Source of the DNA: Pararcticibacter amylolyticus
GTDB lineage: Bacteria > Bacteroidota > Bacteroidia > Sphingobacteriales > Sphingobacteriaceae
Direction of reading: 5' to 3'
Assembly (NCBI RefSeq): GCF_003130405.1
Contig: NZ_QEAS01000020.1
Location: 59,027 to 107,255, forward strand
Length of the DNA: 48,229 bases
The notes under the pieces are model-generated. The model was not told the origin of the DNA. It saw nothing but the letters and a program-made list of their open reading frames with translations, and searched no databases. The position numbers and the translations under genes are program-made. Shown in pieces: positions 39,919 through 48,229 of this stretch; the stretch's first letter is position 1; each line of letters starts with the position of its first letter.

Positions 39919-42900
39919 ATGGAAAGCAATAAAAAATACTGGAAAGGTTTAGATGAACTGCAAAGAACTCCAGAATTTGCAGAAAAAAATAAAAACGAAT
40001 TTGCAGAAGAACTTCCTCTCGAGGAGGTTCTTAGCGAATCTGGTCTGAATACAGTAACACCCCGCCGCGACTTTCTAAAGACTCTGGGCTTTGGATTAGG
40101 GGCGGTATCACTGGCTGCTTGTCAGACTGCTCCCGTACACAAGTCAATCCCTTATTTAATAAAGCCGGAGGAGGTCACTCCAGGTGTGCCAAACTATTAT
40201 GTTTCGAGTTACAATGGTCAGAGTATCCTGGTAAAGACAAGGGAAGGGCGGCCTATTAAAGTTGAAGGTAACGGCACAGGTCTTTTTGGCAACCATGGTA
40301 CCGATGCTACAGCCCAGGCTTCAGTGCTTGATCTTTATGACGTTTCAAAGTTAAAAAGCCCGAAATTAAACGGAGCAGAAACCTCATGGAAGGAACTGGA
40401 TGCCTTCGTTAAAGGAGAGCTTAACAAAGTTCAGGCTTCGGGAAAGAAGATCCGTATCGTTTCTTCAACCGTAACAAGTCCATCAGCCAAATCGGTTATT
40501 GCCGAGTTTATTTCTCAGTACCCTAATACTACACATGTTCAGGCAGATGCCGTGTCTTACAGCGGCATCATACAGGCGAATGGAAGCAGCTTTGGTAAAG
40601 CGGTTCTTCCGCGTTACCGTTTTGACCGGGCTGATGTCATCGTAAGCTTCGGTGCCGATTTTCTTGGTACCTGGATCGCGGGCGAGGAATTCACCAAACA
40701 ATATGTGAGCAACCGGAACGCTCAGTCCCTGAAGAAGGGAAAGATGTCAAGGCATATACAGTTTGAAGCCGGAATGAGTATGACCGGTACTAATGCAGAT
40801 TCCAGGATTGCGGTGAAGCCATCGGAAATGGGACTGGCAGTTCTAGCATTGTACAATGCGGTAACAGGAAGCCAGACAGGCGGCGCCCAGATTGGAAATA
40901 ACACCGCAGCAGATAAGGCTGTGAAGCTGGCTGCGAAGGAACTGCAGAATGCGAGGGGCCGAGCACTGGTTGTAGCCGGCTCGAACGATGTTGCAATACA
41001 GACAGTTGTTAACGCCATCAATGCTGCTCTAGGAAGCTACGGAGCAACAATAGATCTTGATAATCCTTTTTATACATACTCAGGAAATGATGCATCATTT
41101 AATGCATTCGTTGACGAGATGGGCAGGGGAGAAGTAGGAGCTGTATTTTTCCTGAATACTAATCCGGCTTATACTTACTTTAACAGTAAGGCATTCTCTG
41201 ATGCACTTGCAAAGGTGCCTTTGAAGGTTTCTTTTGCTGACCGTGAAGACGAGACTGCGTCTCTATGTAATGTGATTGCCACTAACGCTAATTACCTTGA
41301 GTCATGGGGTGATGAAAACGCGTTTGAAGGATATTATACTCTCATACAACCTGCCATTAACCCGGTATTTTCTACCCGCCAGGCTGAGCAGAGTTTATTG
41401 ATCTGGTCTGATAACGCCCAGAAGAATTATTATCAGTACGTTAAAGCGTACTGGGAGAAGAACCTGTTGCCAGCTGCGGGAAAGACCTGGAAGCAATTAT
41501 TGCAGGAGGGTTTTGTTTATACAGGCGAGAAGCCGGCAACGGCATACACGTTTGGAGGTAACGTAGCTGCAGCTTCACAAGCTATAGCAACTCAAAGCAA
41601 GGCACTTGCAAAAGATATTGAAGTTCAGCTTTACGAGAGCGTTGCAATAAGGGACGGAAGGCACGCTAATAACGCCTTTTTACAAGAGCTTCCTGATCCG
41701 GTATCCAAGGTTACCTGGGACAATTATGCTGCTGTTGCTCCAAAGTTCGCTGAAGAGCAGGGAATCGAAGAGTTTGACCTGATAGAGATCAAAGGAGCTA
41801 ATGGTTATACTGTTGTCCTGCCGGTACTTTTACAGCCCGGACAGGCTAAGGGAACCATTTCTATCGCTGTTGGTTACGGCCGAACCAAGACTGGTAAGGC
41901 TGGAAACGGTGTAGGAAAGAATGCATATCCATTTGCATCGGTCGTGAATGGCACTGTGCAATTCCTGACTACTGCTACTATCAGCAAGACCGGCGGTAAG
42001 ATGGAGCTTGCGCAAACGCAGACGCACCATTCTTATGAAGGCCGTACTGTGATACGCGAGGCATCATTCAAGAACTATCTTAAGGATCCTCATACCGGAA
42101 ATGATAAACACCAGGGTGAGCATAAAACCTATGATTTATGGCCAGAGCACAAGCAGATCGGTCATAGCTGGGTAATGGCGATCGACCTGAATGCATGTAC
42201 CGGCTGCGGCTCCTGTGTGGTAGCGTGTAATGTTGAGAATAACATTCCGGTTGTGGGTAAAGATGAAGTGCGCAGAAGACGGGAAATGCACTGGATCCGG
42301 ATAGACCGCTATTACAGTTTCAATGAAGGTGGTAAGTCTGTGACGGAAGAGAAGGAGATTGAGAAGCTTGATAACTTTGATGACGTTTCGGTTGTTCACC
42401 AGCCAATGCTTTGTCAGCATTGCGATCATGCACCATGTGAAACTGTTTGTCCGGTTATTGCGACCATGCACTCGTCTGACGGCTTAAATCATATGGCTTA
42501 TAACCGTTGTGTGGGTACCCGTTATTGCGCAAACAACTGTCCATATAAAGTACGCCGGTTCAACTGGTTCAATTACTGGAACGATTCCCGGTTTGACAAC
42601 TATCTGAACAATGAATTTTCTCAGTTGTTGCTAAATCCGGATGTTACAACCCGTTCACGTGGTGTAATGGAAAAATGTACCATGTGCATTCAGCGTATTC
42701 AGGGTGGCCGTTTACAGGCTAAACTTGAAAAACGCCCGTTGAAAGACGGAGAAATACAGATGGCCTGCCAGCAGGCATGTACTGCAGGGGCCATTATTTT
42801 CGGGGACTTTAATGATCCGAACTCTGAAGTAAGGAAAGCTCTGGGAGATGAACGTACCTATTATGTGCTTCAGGAATTAAATGTGCAGCCGGGCATAGGC

Positions 42901-42936
42901 TACCAGACAAAAGTTAGAAATACAGTAGAAGCTTAA
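39919..42936 (+). CDS. actB: Alternative complex III ActB, molybdopterin-like/iron-sulfur subunit
   Basis: This 1005-residue periplasmic subunit has the twin-Arg motif [20 protein letters not shown] (RR at 49-50) and then a Cys at 68 that could be lipidated. The first two thirds resemble the molybdopterin oxidoreductase fold but are known in this family to lack the cofactor. The C-terminal third is a ferredoxin-like domain with [43 protein letters not shown] and CTMCIQRIQ, enough for four Fe-S clusters. It relays electrons from menaquinol to the ActA/ActE haems. It starts 37 nt after actA. Confidence 0.95.
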   Translation: MESNKKYWKGLDELQRTPEFAEKNKNEFAEELPLEEVLSESGLNTVTPRRDFLKTLGFGLGAVSLAACQTAPVHKSIPYLIKPEEVTPGVPNYYVSSYNGQSILVKTREGRPIKVEGNGTGLFGNHGTDATAQASVLDLYDVSKLKSPKLNGAETSWKELDAFVKGELNKVQASGKKIRIVSSTVTSPSAKSVIAEFISQYPNTTHVQADAVSYSGIIQANGSSFGKAVLPRYRFDRADVIVSFGADFLGTWIAGEEFTKQYVSNRNAQSLKKGKMSRHIQFEAGMSMTGTNADSRIAVKPSEMGLAVLALYNAVTGSQTGGAQIGNNTAADKAVKLAAKELQNARGRALVVAGSNDVAIQTVVNAINAALGSYGATIDLDNPFYTYSGNDASFNAFVDEMGRGEVGAVFFLNTNPAYTYFNSKAFSDALAKVPLKVSFADREDETASLCNVIATNANYLESWGDENAFEGYYTLIQPAINPVFSTRQAEQSLLIWSDNAQKNYYQYVKAYWEKNLLPAAGKTWKQLLQEGFVYTGEKPATAYTFGGNVAAASQAIATQSKALAKDIEVQLYESVAIRDGRHANNAFLQELPDPVSKVTWDNYAAVAPKFAEEQGIEEFDLIEIKGANGYTVVLPVLLQPGQAKGTISIAVGYGRTKTGKAGNGVGKNAYPFASVVNGTVQFLTTATISKTGGKMELAQTQTHHSYEGRTVIREASFKNYLKDPHTGNDKHQGEHKTYDLWPEHKQIGHSWVMAIDLNACTGCGSCVVACNVENNIPVVGKDEVRRRREMHWIRIDRYYSFNEGGKSVTEEKEIEKLDNFDDVSVVHQPMLCQHCDHAPCETVCPVIATMHSSDGLNHMAYNRCVGTRYCANNCPYKVRRFNWFNYWNDSRFDNYLNNEFSQLLLNPDVTTRSRGVMEKCTMCIQRIQGGRLQAKLEKRPLKDGEIQMACQQACTAGAIIFGDFNDPNSEVRKALGDERTYYVLQELNVQPGIGYQTKVRNTVEA

Positions 42937-42965
42937 CAGATTTCATTAAGAGATTTAAATATATT

Positions 42966-44438
42966 ATGTCAGCTCATAACGAATCAATATTAAGGGAACC
43001 ATTAATCACTGGTGAGAATATAACCTATTCAAAGATTACCAATGATGTATTGGTACCCGTGGAAAATAAGCCCAATAAGGCTTGGTGGATCGGCTTCGGA
43101 ATAGCAGTTGCATTCGCACTTACCTGGGTGGTTACAATCAGTTATACTTTCTGGGTAGGACTGGGTACCTGGGGATTAAATAAAACAGTTGGATGGGCCT
43201 GGGATATTACCGGCTTCGTATGGTGGGTAGGTATTGGTCACGCGGGTACGCTGATCTCGGCGGTGTTGTTACTGTTCAGACAAAACTGGCGTAACTCCAT
43301 TAACCGGTCGGCAGAGGCGATGACGATCTTTGCGGTTATCTGTGCTGCCACTTACATTTTTGCACACATGGGACGTCCGTGGTTAGCCTACTGGGTGTTC
43401 CCTCTTCCAAATCAATTCGGTTCTTTATGGGTAAACTTTAATTCTCCGCTGGTTTGGGACGTATTCGCGATTTCGACTTACTTCTCTGTATCGCTGGTTT
43501 TCTGGTATACCGGATTATTACCTGATATCGCCACTATCCGCGACCGTGCTACCGGTGCACGCCGCAGAATCTATTCCATCCTGTCTTTCGGATGGGCCGG
43601 ATCAGTAAAGAACTGGCAGAGATTTGAAGCGGTGTCGCTGATCCTTGCAGGTGTATCCACACCGCTTGTACTTTCTGTACACACCATTGTATCCTTCGAC
43701 TTTGCTACTTCTCTTGAGCCGGGCTGGCATACTACTATCTTCCCTCCATATTTCGTTGCCGGAGCTATTTTCTCTGGCTTTGCGATGGTTCAGACTCTTC
43801 TTCTAATTGCAAGAAAAGTAATGAAGTGGGAAAATTACATCACCATGTTTCATATTGAATCCATGAATAAGGTGATCATCGTTACCGGATCTATCGTTGG
43901 GGTTGCTTATTTAACAGAGCTCTTCATCGCATGGTATTCGGGAGTTGAGTATGAACAGTATGCGTTCCTTAACCGTATCAGCGGTCCTTACTGGTGGGCA
44001 TACTGGAGTATGATGACCTGTAACGTAATCTCTCCGCAGTTGTTCTGGTTTAAGAAGATCCGGACAAGTATCTGGGCATCCTGGGTTCTTTCTATCGTTG
44101 TAAATATCGGGATGTGGTTTGAACGTTTCGTGATCATCGTAACTTCGCTGCACCGTGACTTTATACCATCAAGCTGGGTGATGTTCTATCCTACCGTTGT
44201 AGACGTTCTGCTCTTTGTAGGATCAATCGGGGTATTTTTTACATTATTCCTGTTGTTCCTGAGGGTTCTTCCTGGTATTGCGATGGCTGAGGTTAAACTG
44301 ATCCTGAAAAGTTCAAGCGATCAGGCTAAGCAGAAACTGATCAGAGAGGGAAAAGTAGACCCTGAACAGGCAGAGTTCTATAAGAACTCTTTGGAGAAAT
44401 ATGATAGTGTGTCAAAAACTGAATACGCGAATATTTAA
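42966..44438 (+). CDS. actC: Alternative complex III ActC, NrfD-like membrane subunit
   Basis: This 490-residue polytopic protein of the NrfD/PsrC family should bind the quinol and may conduct protons. About ten transmembrane helices are visible, including [40 protein letters not shown] and [15 protein letters not shown]. The loop [12 protein letters not shown] near the N-terminus and [15 protein letters not shown] after helix three are typical of ActC. It is placed between actB and actD, with a 2-nt gap to actD. Confidence 0.95.
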   Translation: MSAHNESILREPLITGENITYSKITNDVLVPVENKPNKAWWIGFGIAVAFALTWVVTISYTFWVGLGTWGLNKTVGWAWDITGFVWWVGIGHAGTLISAVLLLFRQNWRNSINRSAEAMTIFAVICAATYIFAHMGRPWLAYWVFPLPNQFGSLWVNFNSPLVWDVFAISTYFSVSLVFWYTGLLPDIATIRDRATGARRRIYSILSFGWAGSVKNWQRFEAVSLILAGVSTPLVLSVHTIVSFDFATSLEPGWHTTIFPPYFVAGAIFSGFAMVQTLLLIARKVMKWENYITMFHIESMNKVIIVTGSIVGVAYLTELFIAWYSGVEYEQYAFLNRISGPYWWAYWSMMTCNVISPQLFWFKKIRTSIWASWVLSIVVNIGMWFERFVIIVTSLHRDFIPSSWVMFYPTVVDVLLFVGSIGVFFTLFLLFLRVLPGIAMAEVKLILKSSSDQAKQKLIREGKVDPEQAEFYKNSLEKYDSVSKTEYANI

Positions 44439-44440
44439 AA

Positions 44441-44977
44441 ATGAGCAACGTCAAATATATATTAGGCCATTTTGAAGATCCTGATGATCTGATGCACGGG
44501 ATCGAGAAACTTCAGGAAAATAACGTAGGCATTTATGATGTTTATACCCCTATGCCTATTCACGGAATTGAGGAAAAGCTGGGATATAAGCGGTCCAGGC
44601 TTCCTATTGCAGCGTTTTGTTTCGGTCTTACCGGTACAATTACTGCGTTCTCCATGATTTATTATATGCTGGTATACGACTGGCCGATGAACATTGGTGG
44701 TAAACCTGCGTTTGCTATGCCCAATTTCGTTCCGATTACCTTTGAGCTTACCGTTCTGTTTGCTGCATACGGAATGATGTTTACATTCTTTTATGCCAAT
44801 CATTTCTTCCCGGGAAGAGCGCCGAGGGTAATGGATTTGCGGGCGACAGATGATCGTTTTATAATCGCGGTAGACGCTAAGGCGAATCCTTATCCGGATA
44901 AAATTGAAAATCTTTTAAAAGATGCTGGAGCTGTAGAAGTAAAGCATAATGAAAGGAAGTATGTTAGTTATGAATAA
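44441..44977 (+). CDS. actD: Alternative complex III ActD (DUF3341)
   Basis: This 178-residue DUF3341 protein begins NVKYILGHFEDPDDLMHGIE, then VYTPMPIHGIEEKLGYKRSR, two hydrophobic helices (about 56-80 and 100-120) and the C-terminal domain with RATDDRFIIAVDAK. ActD is a small membrane-attached subunit that contacts ActC and ActB in known complexes. The gene starts 2 nt after actC, and its 3' end overlaps actE by 8 nt. Confidence 0.94.
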   Translation: MSNVKYILGHFEDPDDLMHGIEKLQENNVGIYDVYTPMPIHGIEEKLGYKRSRLPIAAFCFGLTGTITAFSMIYYMLVYDWPMNIGGKPAFAMPNFVPITFELTVLFAAYGMMFTFFYANHFFPGRAPRVMDLRATDDRFIIAVDAKANPYPDKIENLLKDAGAVEVKHNERKYVSYE

Positions 44978-45557
44978 GCTCAGGATAGTAAGTGCAGCAG
45001 TCATTACGGTTGCTGTTGCCGCCGGCCTTTCATCCTGTGGCAATAAGAAGAACCCTGGGCTGGAGTTTGCCCGGAATATGTACGATCCGATTGCATTTAA
45101 CCCGGATCAGCCGAATGATAATTTTGCGAACGGACAAACCGCTCAGTTACCACCGGAAGGAACGATGCCTGTAGGATATGATCCTGTTGCGGATGCTTAT
45201 CCGAATACACCGGAAGGATATCAGGCAGCAAGTGCTAATTTGAAAAATCCACTTCCTGCAACTCAGCAGAATTTATCACAGGGAAGGACCCTATATCTTC
45301 ATATGTGTTCACATTGTCACGGAACCCAGGGGCACGGGGACGGGCAAATTATTAAGTTGGAAAAGTTCCCTCCTCCTCCCTCATATTCAACGGGAAACTC
45401 CTCAAGAGGAGGAGCTATGAAGGATTTAACCGATGGAAAGATTTTTCATACGATCACATACGGTTTAAATCTTATGGGGCCGCACCGTACGCAGCTTAAT
45501 CCCACCGAAAGATGGAAGATCGTTATGTACGTTCATGAATTGCAAAAACTTCAATAG
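44970..45557 (+). CDS. actE: Alternative complex III ActE, monohaem cytochrome c lipoprotein
   Basis: The 195-residue protein starts at ATG 44970 with GGAAG about 11 nt upstream; in-frame ATGs at 44949 and 44961 are less likely. The signal sequence MNKLRIVSAAVITVAVAAGL ends in a lipobox with C23. One haem motif CSHCH (C113-H117) follows in GRTLYLHMCSHCHGTQGHGD, with a likely axial Met in GLNLMGPHRTQL. ActE is the exit haem for electrons to the oxidase in known structures. It overlaps actD by 8 nt, and actF follows after 16 nt. Confidence 0.94.
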   Translation: MNKLRIVSAAVITVAVAAGLSSCGNKKNPGLEFARNMYDPIAFNPDQPNDNFANGQTAQLPPEGTMPVGYDPVADAYPNTPEGYQAASANLKNPLPATQQNLSQGRTLYLHMCSHCHGTQGHGDGQIIKLEKFPPPPSYSTGNSSRGGAMKDLTDGKIFHTITYGLNLMGPHRTQLNPTERWKIVMYVHELQKLQ

Positions 45558-45573
45558 TTAATGTTTAAGCCAA

Positions 45574-46809
45574 ATGGGAACTCACAGTCATCATACACAT
45601 AATTTTACTCAACAATACGAATTCTCTGGAAAAGCAAAAACCTGGAGTTTAATTGCTATTGTGATCGGAATACTCGCCGTCTTATATGGTTTTCTAATGG
45701 ATCCGGCAGAGAATCACGCGGAGCGGACTTTCGCAAATCTTTTATTAATGGGCTATTACTTTACATCTGTATGTGCAGCGGGGGCTTTCTTTCTTGCACT
45801 TCAGTTTGTTACCCAGGCTGGCTGGTCTGCAGCTCTCCTCAGAATACCTCAGGCTTTTGCAAAAGTGCTTCCTATTGCCTCGATTATCTTAATTGCGATC
45901 TGTGTTGCGGGATTATTTACTCATAATCTTTATCATCACTGGAATCACGAAGGGATTACGATCCCCGGGCATAAGAATTATGATCCGATTATTGCAAACA
46001 AAGCCAGTTATCTTAATGTTCCTTTCTTCATTATAAGGCAGGTAATCTTTTTGGGAATATACAGTATTTTTGCTCTCTCTCTGACACGGTTTTCCAGGAA
46101 CGAAGATCTGGAAGGCGGACTGAAAAGCTATAAGAAGAGTTTTAAGATTTCCGCAATTTTCCTTGTGATCTTTGGTTTTACTACTCCTATATGGTCTTTT
46201 GATACCATCATGTCTCTTGAAGCTCATTGGTTTTCAACGATGTTTGGCTGGTATAATTTCGCGGCTATGTGGGTAAGTGGTCTTTGTGTTATTTCGATAA
46301 CGGCTATACTGCTAAAAAGAGCGGGATATATGAACTGGCTTAATGATAGCCATTTCCATGATCTTGGTAAGCTTGTATTTGCGTTTTCTATCTTCTGGAC
46401 CTATGTATGGTTTGCACAATTCCTTCTTACGTGGTATGCTAATATTCCGGAGGAGACAGTATACTTTTACAAAAGATGGGAAGACAATTACAAGCCATGG
46501 TTCTGGTTGAATATTGTGATTAATTTTGTAGCACCTGTTTTAATTCTGATGACGAGAGATGCAAAGAGAAGGACTAATACCCTTTTATTTGTATGCATTC
46601 TTCTGCTGATGGGACACTGGCTGGATTATTATATCATGATCATGCCCGGAACTGTAGAGGAGCATCCTGGTTTCGGAATCATTGAGATCGGTACAGCCAT
46701 AGGCTTTGCAGGATTATTCACCTTCCTGATGCTTAATCAGCTGAGCAAGCACGCTTTAATTCCGAAGAACCATCCTTTCCTTGAAGAAAGTTTACATCAC
46801 TCTATATAA
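45574..46809 (+). CDS. actF: Alternative complex III ActF, NrfD-like membrane subunit
   Basis: This 411-residue integral membrane protein is the second NrfD-like subunit of the complex. It has about ten transmembrane helices, such as SLIAIVIGILAVLYGFL, FIIRQVIFLGIYSIFALSLT and KLVFAFSIFWTYVWFAQFLL with WYANIPEETVYF, which is characteristic of ActF. Its N-terminus is His-rich (MGTHSHHTHNF). coxB follows after 44 nt with no terminator between, so oxidase genes are probably co-transcribed. Confidence 0.94.
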   Translation: MGTHSHHTHNFTQQYEFSGKAKTWSLIAIVIGILAVLYGFLMDPAENHAERTFANLLLMGYYFTSVCAAGAFFLALQFVTQAGWSAALLRIPQAFAKVLPIASIILIAICVAGLFTHNLYHHWNHEGITIPGHKNYDPIIANKASYLNVPFFIIRQVIFLGIYSIFALSLTRFSRNEDLEGGLKSYKKSFKISAIFLVIFGFTTPIWSFDTIMSLEAHWFSTMFGWYNFAAMWVSGLCVISITAILLKRAGYMNWLNDSHFHDLGKLVFAFSIFWTYVWFAQFLLTWYANIPEETVYFYKRWEDNYKPWFWLNIVINFVAPVLILMTRDAKRRTNTLLFVCILLLMGHWLDYYIMIMPGTVEEHPGFGIIEIGTAIGFAGLFTFLMLNQLSKHALIPKNHPFLEESLHHSI

Positions 46810-46853
46810 TAATACTTTACAGACGGATTTAAGTCAAGAATTGTTAGAAAGAA

Positions 46854-48170
46854 ATGCAGTTTAATAGAATTTTTAATATCAGGAGCTTTTTTGCAGTACT
46901 TGTTGTATGCTTACTTATCAGTAGCATACAAGTATTAGCCCGCCAGGCCTCACCGGCGACAGAGGGCGATATGGTTGCTGCTGACACCGCTCAGCAAATC
47001 AACTCAACAACGGGGTCTATTGGGGAGACCCCCACTGCTGTTTCGGAGTCGGAAACAGATGACGGAACAACATTGGCTTCAGCCGAAGAGGTGGTGCAAA
47101 ATACAGCAATGTATAAATCTGCTGCATTTTATGTCATTCTTTTTATTCTCGTTTGCATATTTCTCGGTGTCATCGGAAAGGTGCTGAAAGTATACGAGCT
47201 AACAAGAGAGATACAAGGGAAACAGGCACCTCTTAACAGAAATACTGTTCAGGCTTTTCTGTTCATCATTACGCTTGCTATCCTGTTTTTTGGTACTTAC
47301 TGGTCGTATCATACCTGGGGCAATGTAGCCACAGGCCCATCAGGATCTGTACACGGAGAGCGTATTGATAATATGATGATGGTGACAATCACTATTACAA
47401 CCATCGTTTTTGTCATTACTCAATTCCTGCTGTTCGGTTTTTCATTCCGTTATAAAGGGTCTGAGAAAAGAAAGGCTTATTATTATCCGCACAATAATGC
47501 AATCGAGCGTTTGTGGACTATTATTCCTGCACTAGTTTTGACGGCTTTGGTTGTATTCGGGTTTTTCACATGGAGAAGTATTACGAATCCTCCTGAAGAA
47601 GAGATAAAGCGGGCTTTATCTGTAGAGGTAACGGGTGAACAGTTTAAATGGAATGTTCGTTATGCCGGAGAAGACAATCAATTGGGTGTGAGAAATTACA
47701 AACTTACCACCCCGCTAAATACACTTGGTATTGATTTTACTGATAAGAAAAGCTGGGATGATAAGTTAGGGGGCGAGATCGTTCTTCCCAAAGGGAGGCC
47801 TGTACGGTTCACTATCAACTCAAAGGATATTCTTCACAGTTTCTATATTCCTGATTTCAGGGTACAGATGAATGCTGTTCCCGGTATGCCTACTTATTTT
47901 CAGTTTACTCCCCGTTTTACTACTGATGAAATGCGTGAGAAAACAGGAAATGCTGCCTTTGATTATGTTTTATTGTGTAACAAGATCTGTGGAACCGGAC
48001 ATTACAATATGCAATATAAGGTAAGGGTTGTAGACGAAAAAGAGTATAACGAGTGGATAGCCAAGCAACCGCTATATTACAATGACGATGTGAAGAAGGA
48101 AACTGAGCAGAGAATGGTTAAATCGGAGGCGGCAAAGGCAGATAACAAATTAGCGATTAATAATCAGTAA
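46854..48170 (+). CDS. coxB: Cytochrome c oxidase subunit II
   Basis: This 438-residue subunit carries CuA. A signal peptide (residues 1-29) and a Thr/Ser/Glu-rich linker (30-85) precede four hydrophobic segments (about 90-110, 132-150, 174-197 and 220-240), of which the last two are the usual subunit II hairpin. The CuA domain shows H328 in ILHSFYIPDF and C375, C379, H383 and M386 in CNKICGTGHYNM. The residue that is usually Glu in the CxExC core is Lys here (K377). The extended N-terminus with extra helices is common in Bacteroidota but not in proteobacterial CoxB. Confidence 0.94.
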   Translation: MQFNRIFNIRSFFAVLVVCLLISSIQVLARQASPATEGDMVAADTAQQINSTTGSIGETPTAVSESETDDGTTLASAEEVVQNTAMYKSAAFYVILFILVCIFLGVIGKVLKVYELTREIQGKQAPLNRNTVQAFLFIITLAILFFGTYWSYHTWGNVATGPSGSVHGERIDNMMMVTITITTIVFVITQFLLFGFSFRYKGSEKRKAYYYPHNNAIERLWTIIPALVLTALVVFGFFTWRSITNPPEEEIKRALSVEVTGEQFKWNVRYAGEDNQLGVRNYKLTTPLNTLGIDFTDKKSWDDKLGGEIVLPKGRPVRFTINSKDILHSFYIPDFRVQMNAVPGMPTYFQFTPRFTTDEMREKTGNAAFDYVLLCNKICGTGHYNMQYKVRVVDEKEYNEWIAKQPLYYNDDVKKETEQRMVKSEAAKADNKLAINNQ

Positions 48171-48187
48171 ACAGATAGGTCGAGAAT

Positions 48188-48229
48188 ATGTCAAGTACAG
48201 CAATTCATCATACATTAGAGCATTCAGGG
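48188..48229 (+). CDS. Partial gene, probable cytochrome c oxidase subunit I (5' end only)
   Basis: An open frame starts at ATG 48188 and runs off the window after 14 codons (MSSTAIHHTLEHSG). The fragment is too short to identify by itself; the position 17 nt after coxB and the His-rich start make subunit I (coxA) the likely product. Confidence 0.6.
   Translation, partial: MSSTAIHHTLEHSG

Noticed and set aside
1-48229. CRISPR array, phage, insertion sequence or toxin-antitoxin module
   Set aside because: I saw no regularly spaced palindromic repeats, Cas, transposase, integrase, phage structural or toxin-antitoxin proteins in any frame.

Overview
The window reads as a chromosomal segment of a Bacteroidota bacterium, most likely a Sphingobacteriaceae relative (Pedobacter-like). 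The signs are an alternative complex III operon (actABCDEF) leading into cytochrome c oxidase genes, a GldB lipoprotein next to glutamine-dependent NAD synthetase, several Bacteroidota-type promoter elements (TAnnTTTG at about -7), A-rich leaders with few strong Shine-Dalgarno sites, and short degenerate heptamer repeats in intergenic gaps. The taxonomic call is inference from gene content. There is no rRNA, transposase, integrase or CRISPR array.

Layout. Positions 1-3280 hold the end of the ATP synthase operon (atpH, atpA, atpG), closed by a terminator. Positions 3300-10050 hold housekeeping and envelope genes: an aldo/keto reductase, a Lys-rich 58-residue protein on the minus strand, two small unknowns, gldB, a PorT-like beta-barrel protein, nadE, an intergenic stretch rich in inverted repeats, and a glutathione peroxidase. 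Two identical tRNA-Val(TAC) genes follow, then a Fsr-type MFS exporter and a double-domain ABC ATPase. Positions 13715-15088 encode a secreted beta-helix protein.

Positions 15093-34369, all on the minus strand and visibly AT-richer, form a Wzx/Wzy-type exopolysaccharide or capsule locus of 17 genes. In transcription order these are: OPX export lipoprotein, GT4, WecG/TagA-type GT26, Wzc-like tyrosine autokinase, Wzx-like flippase, DUF5672 protein, Wzy-like polymerase, GT4, GT2, O-acyltransferase, a GT4-like enzyme, an HldD-like epimerase, GT4, a GDP-mannose 3,5-epimerase-like SDR, a cupin, then hddA, hddC and gmhB. The last genes build GDP-D-glycero-alpha-D-manno-heptose from sedoheptulose 7-phosphate, except that gmhA is absent. 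The HldD-like and GME-like epimerases suggest this GDP-heptose is further epimerised at C6 and/or C3/C5 before entering the polymer. This is the best candidate for undescribed chemistry in the window. No polyprenyl-phosphate sugar-1-phosphate (initiating) transferase is encoded here.

Positions 34994-38275 hold an M13 metallopeptidase lipoprotein (minus) and, divergently, a bacterial deoxyhypusine-synthase-like protein (plus), followed by a 17-bp-stem terminator. Positions 38514-48229 hold actABCDEF, coxB and the first codons of what is probably coxA. This module takes electrons from menaquinol through alternative complex III to an aa3-type oxidase. ActA is a fusion of a monohaem cytochrome c domain with a pentahaem domain, and the act promoter region carries a CRP/FNR-like palindrome.
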